Origin: Chloroflexota bacterium
GTDB lineage: Bacteria > Chloroflexota > Anaerolineae > Aggregatilineales > Phototrophicaceae
Reading direction: 5' to 3'
Assembly (NCBI GenBank): GCA_026706395.1
Contig: JAPOYU010000056.1
Span: 1 to 7,687, forward strand
DNA length: 7,687 nt
Notes under the pieces: generated by a model
Databases searched by the model: none
What the model saw: the letters and a program-made list of their open reading frames with translations, nothing else
What the model was told of the DNA's origin: nothing
Made by a program: the position numbers and the translations under genes
Shown here: piece after piece, positions 1 through 5,226 of the stretch
Numbering within the stretch: the first letter of the stretch is position 1
Layout of the letters: the number at the start of each line of letters is the position of its first letter

Positions 1-264
1 GCCTATTGTCCGAAAAAAATTTTTCTTTGTCCGACAATGGACAATGTCGGACAATGCGCAAACGCAAAGCTAACAATCGCTCCGCCAATTGCTGCTCGCT
101 CGCGAACCGCCATAGTGCCGGGATACAGCGGTAAATGATCAGGACGAACCGCGGACGCGAGCAGAGTCAAACGCCAGGCCGCCAGTATCGGACAAGCCTT
201 GTAGGGTTGAGCCTCGGCTCCCCGCCGCCCCGCCCGCAAACAGCCTACTTCACATCATCCCGCC
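1..264. other. Gene-free left-edge region
   Basis: No convincing gene lies in this stretch. Open frames here are short, lack a ribosome site and have no recognisable protein character. It holds the operator-like cluster at 6-54, including an A7T5 tract at 13-24, and the start of the promoter at 249-276. The stretch from about 60 to 245 shows nothing I can interpret. A gene pointing left may begin just beyond the left edge. Confidence 0.6.
6..54. promoter_or_regulatory. Cluster of GntR/FadR-type operator sites
   Basis: TTGTCCGACAA at 27-37 is an odd-centre palindrome that exactly fits the TNGTNNNACNA pattern known for FadR-subfamily (FCD-domain) GntR regulators. A second copy, ATGTCGGACAA at 44-54, differs from the pattern only at its first base and is centred 17 bp away. 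A third half-site, TTGTCCGA at 6-13, repeats 27-34 exactly at a 21-bp step, about two helical turns. An A7T5 tract at 13-24, likely intrinsically bent, lies between the half-site and the first full site. Positions 27-36 and 45-54 also form a perfect 10-bp inverted repeat. The sites are about 195 bp from the promoter at 249, so the target may instead be a gene beyond the left edge. No regulator gene is in the window. The operator class is inferred from the motif alone. Confidence 0.5.
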
Positions 265-276
265 TTGCGCTACAAT
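249..276 (+). promoter_or_regulatory. Sigma70-type promoter for the aldo/keto reductase operon
   Basis: TTCACA at 249-254 and TACAAT at 271-276 each match the housekeeping consensus at five of six positions, with a 16-bp spacer. Transcription would start near 283, about 20 bases before the ATG at 304. This gives a short leader that just holds the AAGGA ribosome site at 291-295. The call rests on motif match and position only. Confidence 0.5.
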
Positions 277-303
277 ACGCCGCGGAGAGAAAGGACCTGG
301 CCT

Positions 304-1281
304 ATGAAATACAGCACCATCCCCGGCATCGACAAACCAGTCGCGCGCCTGCTGCAAGGCGCGATCATGCTCAACGCCGACGACCGCGAAGGCAACTTCC
401 GCCTGCTGGACGCCTGCTTCGAAAAAGGCTTCACGGCCTTCGACAACGCGCATAGCTATGGGCACGGCGCCACCGAGACCGAACTGGGCGCCTGGATCGC
501 CGACCGCGTCATTCGCGACCAAGTGGTCATCCTGACCAAGTGCGCCCACCCGGAAGACGGAATCCCCGACCGCGTGCGACCCGACTTCATCCGCAGCGAC
601 CTGCAAGAGTCGCTCGAGCGCTTGCAGACCGACTACATCGAACTGTATTTGCTGCACCGCGACAGCCGCGATTATCCGGTCGGCGAGATCGTCGATGTGC
701 TTAACGAATTCAAAGACGCTGGCCAGATCGGCGCATTCGGCGGATCCAACTGGCTGGGCGATCGCGTCAAAGCCGCCAACGAATACGCCGCCGCCAATGG
801 CAAGACGCCCTTCACCGTCAGCAGTCCGCAATTCAGCGTCGCCGAAATGATCCACCCGCCCTGGGAAGGCTGCACCAGCGTCAGCGGCGAACAAGGCGAA
901 GCCGACCGCGCCTATTACGACGCCAACGAGATCTCGCTCTTCACCTGGTCAAGCCTAGCCGGCGGCTTCATGACCGGCAAATTCACTCGCGACAACCTCG
1001 ACAGCTTCGAGAGCTATTGGGACACCAACCCCATCGGCGCTTATGCCTACGAGAGTAACTTCCAGCGGCTGGATCGCGTGCGGGAACTGGCGGCCGACAG
1101 AGGCGCGACGCCGGCGCAAATCTCGGTGGCCTACGTGCTGAGCAATAATCCACGCTACCACGCCATCGTCGCCGCCTGGCAACCCGAAGAAGCCGCCATC
1201 AATGCCGCCGCCGCGGAAATTGAACTCAGCCCGGCGGAGATCGCCTGGCTGGAAATGAAAACCGAGGAGAAACCGGCATGA
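304..1281 (+). CDS. Aldo/keto reductase (NADP-dependent oxidoreductase)
   Basis: A 325-residue aldo/keto reductase, a cytoplasmic (beta/alpha)8-barrel enzyme that reduces aldehydes or ketones, or oxidises sugar alcohols, with NAD(P)H. The catalytic tetrad of the superfamily is visible: Asp47 and Tyr52 in FDNAHSYG, Lys79 in ILTKC and His118 in LYLLHRD. Later segments follow the family pattern: an FGGSNW strand near residue 148, SSPQFS near 180, TWSSLAGGFMTGKF near 220, and a C-terminal region where ATPAQISVAYVL is the usual helix before the cofactor-binding end. ATG 304 is preferred because AAGGA at 291-295 sits 8 bases before it. A longer TTG start at 265 would add 13 unconserved residues and overlap the promoter. 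The stop overlaps the next gene by ATGA, implying translational coupling. Asp codons are overwhelmingly GAC here, unlike the next gene. The substrate cannot be told from sequence. Confidence 0.9.
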   Translation: MKYSTIPGIDKPVARLLQGAIMLNADDREGNFRLLDACFEKGFTAFDNAHSYGHGATETELGAWIADRVIRDQVVILTKCAHPEDGIPDRVRPDFIRSDLQESLERLQTDYIELYLLHRDSRDYPVGEIVDVLNEFKDAGQIGAFGGSNWLGDRVKAANEYAAANGKTPFTVSSPQFSVAEMIHPPWEGCTSVSGEQGEADRAYYDANEISLFTWSSLAGGFMTGKFTRDNLDSFESYWDTNPIGAYAYESNFQRLDRVRELAADRGATPAQISVAYVLSNNPRYHAIVAAWQPEEAAINAAAAEIELSPAEIAWLEMKTEEKPA

Positions 1282-2267
1282 GTGAGAAGATCCGCTGGGG
1301 CTTGATCGGTCTAGGGAGCATCGCGCGCAGATTCTCCAACGGTTTGATGCTGGAACCAACTGCTGAAATCTACGCGGTGGCTTCGCGGTCGCAAGACAAA
1401 GCCGATGCCTTCGGCGCGGAGTTCGGCGCGACCAAATGCTACGGCAGCTATGAGGCGCTGGCGAATGATGCCGATGTCGATGTGGCATACATCGGCACGC
1501 CACATAACTTTCACCTGCCGCATACGATCATGTGCCTCGAGGCGGGCAAGCACGTTCTCTGTGAAAAGCCCTTCGCGGTCAATGCGACCGAAGCCAAAAT
1601 GATGATAGATTGCGCGCGCGCCAACAATCGTTTCCTGATGGATGCCTTCTGGACCCGTTTCTTCCCGGTTATGAAGAAGCTGCGCCAGTTGCTAGCGGAC
1701 AAAGCGATCGGCGATGTGATGCTCGTGCAGGCGGATTTCGGCTATCGTACCGCCAGCATCGTGCCGGAGAGCCGGGCATACAGTCCCGATCTGGCCGGAG
1801 GCGCTTTGCTTGATGTCGGCTCCTATTGCGTGCAGTTGGCCTCGATGGTTTACGGCAAGCAACCGCGAGACATTGTGTCGCAAGTCACGCTAGGCAGCAC
1901 CGGCGTCGATGAACTCTCGGTGTCGGTATTTAAATACAGCGACTACGAAATGGCGACCATCACCACCGCCATCCGCCTCAGCACACCTCATGAGGCCCGC
2001 ATAATCGGGACGGAGGGATACGTCTCGATACCGGGCTTTTGGAGTCCCTACGAATTGACCGTCACAATCCATGGCCAGGAGCCGGAAACGTTCCGCTACG
2101 AGCGAGAGGGCGAAGGCTTCCAATACGAAGCGGCGGCGGTCGGCGAGTACATCCGCGCCGGCAAGATCGAAAGCGATGTGATGCCGCTTGACGAAACCTT
2201 GGCGATCATGCAGACCTTGGACCGGATTCGCGAAAGCTGGGGTTTGCGCTACCCCGGCGAGCAATAA
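1278..2267 (+). CDS. Gfo/Idh/MocA-family oxidoreductase
   Basis: A 329-residue NAD(P)-dependent dehydrogenase of the Gfo/Idh/MocA family, which oxidises or reduces sugars, inositols, dihydrodiols and related compounds in the cytoplasm. The N-terminal Rossmann domain begins with GLIGLGSIA (Gly11, Gly13, Ala16). The family signature CEKPFAVNATEA gives Glu96-Lys97-Pro98, with Lys97 the usual catalytic lysine. The C-terminal substrate domain contains LLDVGSY (Asp179, Gly181, Tyr183). Tyr183, where many members have His, resembles the dihydrodiol dehydrogenase / glucose-fructose oxidoreductase branch, as does LMDAFWTRFFP near 120. Length is normal. GAGGAG at 1264-1269, 8 bases before ATG, supports the start. 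It overlaps the aldo/keto reductase by 4 bases, so both enzymes are probably made together and may act in sequence on one substrate. The exact reaction is unknown. Confidence in the family is high. Confidence 0.92.
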   Translation: MSEKIRWGLIGLGSIARRFSNGLMLEPTAEIYAVASRSQDKADAFGAEFGATKCYGSYEALANDADVDVAYIGTPHNFHLPHTIMCLEAGKHVLCEKPFAVNATEAKMMIDCARANNRFLMDAFWTRFFPVMKKLRQLLADKAIGDVMLVQADFGYRTASIVPESRAYSPDLAGGALLDVGSYCVQLASMVYGKQPRDIVSQVTLGSTGVDELSVSVFKYSDYEMATITTAIRLSTPHEARIIGTEGYVSIPGFWSPYELTVTIHGQEPETFRYEREGEGFQYEAAAVGEYIRAGKIESDVMPLDETLAIMQTLDRIRESWGLRYPGEQ

Positions 2268-2277
2268 CCATTGCTTG

Positions 2278-2568
2278 ATGGAAGAGAGCGCTTTGATCTC
2301 CGCCATAAGTCTCTTCGCCGGTGTCGGCTTGATGCCGGCGGTCTTCCTCATCTTGCGCGACAAGGAGATTCCTCTCGAGCCGAATGTCCGAATGAGAGGC
2401 GGCGCGGCGATCGTATTGGCTTTCATCCTCTTGGCGCTGGCGGTTCTGTTCCTGCTGAACGCTCTCGCTCAAGACCTGTCGCTTCTGATTGCATCCGCCA
2501 TCGGACTGATCGCGCTGCCGCTGCTGGTCATTCAACTTGATAAGCGGCGACGAAGCCGGGGCGTTTGA
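2278..2568 (+). CDS. Small three-helix membrane protein, function unknown
   Basis: A 96-residue hydrophobic protein that I do not recognise. Three membrane segments are likely: about residues 7-27, 42-63 and 67-86. They are separated by a short polar loop with RDKEIPLEPNVRMR and followed by a basic tail (DKRRRSRG), which should face the cytoplasm. ATG 2278 follows the MocA-family stop by only 10 bases, so the gene is probably the last of that operon. The ribosome site is weak, with no clear purine-rich box, so translation may rely on coupling. TTG 2275 is an alternative start one codon earlier, in frame. The stop codon overlaps the -35 box of the B12 operon promoter. The case for coding rests on the consistent membrane-protein pattern and position; a role in uptake or signalling would be speculation. 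Confidence 0.6.
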   Translation: MEESALISAISLFAGVGLMPAVFLILRDKEIPLEPNVRMRGGAAIVLAFILLALAVLFLLNALAQDLSLLIASAIGLIALPLLVIQLDKRRRSRGV

Positions 2569-2593
2569 CAACTGTCGCTGGCCGTGATAGGCT
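2565..2593 (+). promoter_or_regulatory. Promoter of the B12 uptake operon
   Basis: TTGACA at 2565-2570 is a perfect -35 box. A 17-bp spacer leads to TAGGCT at 2588-2593, preceded by TG at 2585-2586 as in extended -10 promoters, which offsets the weak -10. The expected start near 2600 lies about 11 bases before the first helix of the riboswitch, as expected for a riboswitch leader. The -35 overlaps the stop of the preceding small gene, and no terminator separates the two units, so some read-through into the leader is possible. Confidence 0.65.
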
Positions 2594-2610
2594 ATGCCAA
2601 CTTACATATT

Positions 2611-2736
2611 CTAAGACTCAGGCGCGTCTGAACCCGGATGTTGGACGCGTAAAGGGGAAGTCGGTGCAAGTCCGACACTGTCGCGCAGCGGTAACTGACT
2701 GACCGTCAGAAGTCCGAATGCCTGCCTGAGCCTTAG
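2611..2736 (+). promoter_or_regulatory. Adenosylcobalamin (B12) riboswitch aptamer
   Basis: This RNA domain binds a cobalamin and switches off B12 uptake genes. The closing P1 helix pairs CTAAGACTCAGGC (2611-2623) with GCCTGAGCCTTAG (2724-2736), with 12 of 13 pairs and one A-C mismatch. A second helix pairs GCGTC (2624-2628) with GACGC (2644-2648). The conserved core AAAGGGGAAGTCGGTGCAAG begins at 2651. It contains the P5 hairpin GTCGG/CCGAC (2660-2664 with 2672-2676) and continues to the GCAGCGGTAACTG segment. A small hairpin pairs CTGAC (2695-2699) with GTCAG (2705-2709). The B12 box AAGTCCGAATGCCTGCC occupies about 2710-2726. Loop L5 (2665-2671) ends in AAGT (2668-2671), complementary to ACTT at 2745-2748 in the next hairpin, fitting the known L5-L13 kissing contact. 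Transporter and adenosyltransferase genes follow directly. The precise ligand form is inferred from the class. Confidence 0.93.
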
Positions 2737-2770
2737 CTCGTAGAACTTTCGCGTCAAAGGGGAGACGAGC
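2736..2770 (+). promoter_or_regulatory. P13-like regulatory hairpin holding a ribosome site
   Basis: GCTCGT (2736-2741) pairs with ACGAGC (2765-2770), enclosing a loop that carries ACTT (2745-2748), complementary to aptamer loop L5, and the strong ribosome site AGGGGAG (2758-2764). An inner helix CTTT/AAAG (2746-2749 with 2756-2759) is an alternative to the kissing contact. In known cobalamin riboswitches the P13 hairpin with its L5-L13 contact carries the expression signal, so ligand binding should hide this ribosome site. Its 3' strand can instead pair downstream as CGAGCA/TGCTCG (2766-2771 with 2788-2793), so the two folds are mutually exclusive. Pairings are seen by eye; no folding energy was computed. 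Confidence 0.6.
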
Positions 2771-2800
2771 ATGGTACAAGAAACCGTTGCTCGCCCGTAA
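2771..2800 (+). CDS. Candidate 9-residue leader peptide in the B12 riboswitch
   Basis: ATG at 2771 opens a 9-codon frame (MVQETVARP) ending in TAA at 2798-2800. The ribosome site AGGGGAG at 2758-2764 lies 6 bases upstream, better than those of several genes here, and sits inside the P13-like hairpin of the riboswitch. The last codons and the stop coincide with the left arm and loop of the intrinsic terminator at 2793-2815, so a ribosome at the stop would prevent that hairpin. The final residue is proline, a context known to slow termination. I infer a cis-acting leader peptide: free riboswitch, leader translated, terminator blocked, operon on. The peptide probably has no function of its own. 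Its short length makes chance occurrence possible, though the ribosome site and the stop position argue against it. Confidence 0.45.
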   Translation: MVQETVARP

Positions 2801-2815
2801 AGGCGGGCATTTTTT
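2793..2815 (+). terminator. Intrinsic terminator in the riboswitch leader
   Basis: GCCCG (2793-2797) pairs with CGGGC (2804-2808) around a 6-base loop. The stem is followed by A and six Ts (2810-2815), the usual form of a factor-independent terminator. It lies between the aptamer and the first gene, so it is the likely attenuator of the operon. The stem is only 5 GC-rich pairs. A neighbouring hairpin (2766-2771 with 2788-2793) can stack against it. Confidence 0.75.
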
Positions 2816-2840
2816 GTGGCTAATTGTATCTGCCCCGTTT

Positions 2841-2860
2841 CCTCCTAAGTCCAAAGGAGG
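2841..2860 (+). promoter_or_regulatory. Hairpin sequestering the ribosome site of the B12-binding protein gene
   Basis: CCTCCT (2841-2846) is perfectly complementary to AGGAGG (2855-2860), the consensus ribosome site lying 7 bases before ATG 2868. The loop is 8 bases (2847-2854). Closed, the hairpin would bury the whole ribosome site. CTCCT at 2842-2846 can also pair with GGGAG (2760-2764) in the upstream P13-like hairpin (four Watson-Crick pairs plus one G-U), so it could act as a shared anti-ribosome-site arm. The stem is short and its real effect on translation is inferred. Confidence 0.55.
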
Positions 2861-2867
2861 GACTCAA

Positions 2868-4061
2868 ATGAAGATCAAGCTCTTAGTTGTCGCATTGCTT
2901 GTTGTCAGTCTGATGGTGGCGCAGGCGCAGGATGTCAATCTGAGGGAGAGTTGCGCGAGCGACTACTCAAAGGAGGTTGACTACTTCCCGCAAAAGGTGG
3001 AAATCGTCGACGCCGTACGCTTCTCGGTCGAATACTTCAACCATTACAAGGTTGTCAGCGTGAAAGATGCCTTTGACGGCGCGTCGGACTTCAGTTACGT
3101 CCTGGTGCAGTGTGGCGCGCCCATGCCGCCTCCCGATGATTTCGCCCCCGGTACGCAGTTCATCGAGGTTCCGGCGAGCAGGGCGATCACGCTCTCGACT
3201 ACGCAGTTGCCCACCCTGTGGCAGCTTGACTTGCTGGATCATCTCATCGGCGTCGACAGCGGCTTCTATATCAGCACCCCCGACGTGACGGACATGATCG
3301 CCGACGGCCATGTCGCTGAGGTTGGCTTCGGCGCCGAGATCAACATTGAAAAGGTGCTGGAGCTGGAACCCGACCTTGTAATGAGTTACGGCTACAATCC
3401 AGCCACCGATGCGCATCCCGTCTTGCTTGAAGCCGGTGTATTCACCGCACTGGACGCCAGTTGGCGCGAGCTTTCCCCTCTGGGACGGGCGGAATGGCTT
3501 AAGTTCACCGCGCTCTTCTTCAATTACGAAGCTCAAGCCAATGAGCTTTACGCGGATATCGTCGAACAATATGAGGCCGTGCGGATGCTGACCTCCGATC
3601 TGGCAGAGCCTGAACGGCCAAAGGTCTTGATCAATTCCTTCCTGGGTTACGCCGATGCCTGGTTCATCCCCGGCAACGATACCTATGTCGGTCAATTGAT
3701 TCGCGATGCCGGCGGCGATTTGCTGCTCGCGGAAGATGGATCGACAACCAGTCAAGGCCTGAGCTTCGAAGCAGTCTACGATCGCGCTTTTGATGCGGAC
3801 ATCTGGCTTACAGAGACCTTTGGCGTATATTCGGGCGCCGACCTTCTCGCGCTGGACAGCCGCTTCGGTGATTTCTCCGCATTTGAAACTGGCGATCTCT
3901 GGAACAACAACCGCGACGAGAATGCCAATGGGGGCAACAACTATTACGAATGGGGCGTGACGAATCCCCATCTCGTCCTGGCTGACCTGCTGGCAATCTT
4001 CCATCCCGATCTGCTTCCCGAACACGACTTTGTCTTCTATCAGCGCTTGGCTCTGGAGTGA
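2868..4061 (+). CDS. Cobalamin ABC transporter substrate-binding protein (BtuF-like)
   Basis: A 397-residue secreted binding protein of the periplasmic-binding family that includes BtuF, FecB and FhuD (PF01497 type). It would capture cobalamin outside the membrane and deliver it to the permease. Residues 1-20 form a signal peptide: MKIK, a hydrophobic core, then AQA before Gln21. There is no lipobox Cys, so signal peptidase I cleavage is expected. The N-lobe spans roughly 40-210, including the typical SRAITLSTTQLPTLWQLDLL and a VLELEPDLVMSYG strand. A long linker helix (about 225-255) joins it to a C-lobe with GQLIRDAGGDLLL. Cys29 and Cys82 could form a disulfide. ATG 2868 has a perfect AGGAGG site 7 bases upstream; an earlier in-frame TTG (2787) would run through the terminator and destroy the signal peptide. 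Cobalamin specificity is inferred from the riboswitch and the downstream adenosyltransferase; by sequence alone an iron-siderophore ligand is possible. Confidence 0.85.
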   Translation: MKIKLLVVALLVVSLMVAQAQDVNLRESCASDYSKEVDYFPQKVEIVDAVRFSVEYFNHYKVVSVKDAFDGASDFSYVLVQCGAPMPPPDDFAPGTQFIEVPASRAITLSTTQLPTLWQLDLLDHLIGVDSGFYISTPDVTDMIADGHVAEVGFGAEINIEKVLELEPDLVMSYGYNPATDAHPVLLEAGVFTALDASWRELSPLGRAEWLKFTALFFNYEAQANELYADIVEQYEAVRMLTSDLAEPERPKVLINSFLGYADAWFIPGNDTYVGQLIRDAGGDLLLAEDGSTTSQGLSFEAVYDRAFDADIWLTETFGVYSGADLLALDSRFGDFSAFETGDLWNNNRDENANGGNNYYEWGVTNPHLVLADLLAIFHPDLLPEHDFVFYQRLALE

Positions 4062-4062
4062 T

Positions 4063-5226
4063 ATGCGCCAACTGGTCGATAAACCTTCCCTAAGCGGGGC
4101 AAGCCTCCGCGGCGATTGGTCCAGAGCACTCCAATCGCTGACTGCTCAATCCGGGCGGGCTATCAGGCGATGGATGCGCGTCGGCGGGCGGGAGTTCGCT
4201 GGCGCCAATCCTCTTTTGCTGCTGGTTCTGCTGGGGGCGTTGGGAATCCTGCTTTTGCTCAGCCTGGCCTTGGGTTCGGCTTCGATTCCGCTTGAGCAAA
4301 TCGTGACAATATTGCTCGGCGGCGAGGCCGATCACCAGTCCTGGACCAACATCGTGCTCAAGTTCCGCCTGCCGAAGACTGCTACGGCTGCGCTGGCGGG
4401 CATGGCGCTCGGCGTCAGTGGCCTGCTGATGCAGACTTACTTTCGCAATCCATTGGCGGAACCGTTTGTCTTGGGCGTCTCGTCCGGCGCGAGCTTTGGT
4501 GTGGCCTTGATCGTGCTGACCTCGGGCGCTGTCGGCGGCGCGCTGCTGGCAGGCCTGGGACTAGCCGGCGACCTGCTTTTAACAGTGGCGGCGGGCGCCG
4601 GCGCCGCGGTGACCATGACCCTGGTGCTTCTCGTCGCCGTCCGCATCCGCAGCAGTGTGACTCTATTGATCCTCGGCTTGATGTTCGGCTATTTTGTCGG
4701 AGCGATGGTCAGCCTCCTCCTCTATTTCGCCTTGCCGGAGCGGATTCAGGCTTATGTGAATTGGACCTTCGGTTCCTTCAGCGGTGTTACCGCCGCGCAA
4801 CTGCCGATACTTACGGGCGTCGTCGCCGCTGGATTGCTGCTTGCGGCTGCACTCGTCAAGTCGCTAAATGCTCTGCTGCTCGGCGAAGACTACGCGCAAA
4901 GCCTCGGCATCAACCTCATGCGAGCGCGCATTGGCATCGTGCTGGCCACCGCTCTGCTGGTCAGCGCTGTCACCGCCTTCTGCGGGCCGATCGCCTTTAT
5001 CGGCATCGCCGTGCCCCATCTTTGCCGCGGTCTGCTTGGCAGTTCGGATCATCGTTTGCTGCTGCCGGGTTCCTGTTTGGCGGGCGCCTGCGTGGCGCTT
5101 TGCGCGGCGATAATTGCCGAACTGCCCGGCAACAATCTGGTGCTGCCGCTGAATGTGGTCACTGCTTTTCTTGGCGCGCCGGTGGTGATGCTGGTTGTGC
5201 TGCGGCAAGCGCGGGGCAAATTATGA
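4063..5226 (+). CDS. btuC: Cobalamin ABC transporter permease (BtuC-like, FecCD family)
   Basis: A 387-residue inner-membrane permease of the FecCD/BtuC family, which as a dimer forms the import channel. Hydrophobic segments recur from residue 50 to the end, in line with about ten membrane helices. Family landmarks are clear: LPKTATAALAGMALGVSG then MQTYFRNPLAEPFVLGVSSG (about 103-142), EDYAQSLGIN (275-284), the GPIAFIGIAVPHLCR segment (308-322), SDHRLLLPG, and LPLNVVTAFLGAPV near the end. The GIAVPH region corresponds to the cytoplasmic coupling loop that touches the ATPase. Residues 1-48 form an unusually long, basic, hydrophilic N-terminus compared with E. coli BtuC. ATG 4063 lies one base after the binding-protein stop. 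Its GGAG (4055-4058) is only 4 bases upstream, so coupling is likely. A later start inside the extension cannot be excluded. Substrate is inferred from context. Confidence 0.9.
   Translation: MRQLVDKPSLSGASLRGDWSRALQSLTAQSGRAIRRWMRVGGREFAGANPLLLLVLLGALGILLLLSLALGSASIPLEQIVTILLGGEADHQSWTNIVLKFRLPKTATAALAGMALGVSGLLMQTYFRNPLAEPFVLGVSSGASFGVALIVLTSGAVGGALLAGLGLAGDLLLTVAAGAGAAVTMTLVLLVAVRIRSSVTLLILGLMFGYFVGAMVSLLLYFALPERIQAYVNWTFGSFSGVTAAQLPILTGVVAAGLLLAAALVKSLNALLLGEDYAQSLGINLMRARIGIVLATALLVSAVTAFCGPIAFIGIAVPHLCRGLLGSSDHRLLLPGSCLAGACVALCAAIIAELPGNNLVLPLNVVTAFLGAPVVMLVVLRQARGKL

Noticed and set aside
135..455. + strand open frame of 106 codons
   Set aside because: It overlaps the aldo/keto reductase out of frame, is Arg/Gln/Pro rich and lacks a ribosome site.
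250..894. - strand open frame (214 codons) opposite the aldo/keto reductase
   Set aside because: The + strand carries all four catalytic residues of a known family; the antisense frame has low-complexity GC-driven composition.
2787..2867. TTG start 27 codons upstream for the B12-binding protein
   Set aside because: It would translate the terminator and the ribosome-site hairpin and bury the signal peptide inside the protein; ATG 2868 has a perfect AGGAGG.
2967..4025. Long - strand open frame (352 codons) opposite the B12-binding protein gene
   Set aside because: It lies wholly antisense to a well-supported secreted protein gene, has no ribosome site or family resemblance, and is a by-product of GC-rich codon use.
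4761..5222. Upstream extension of the ATPase frame by 154 codons
   Set aside because: It reads the permease gene in another frame, is Arg/Ala/Cys rich, and has no ATPase homology. ATG 5223 with ATGA overlap is the natural start.
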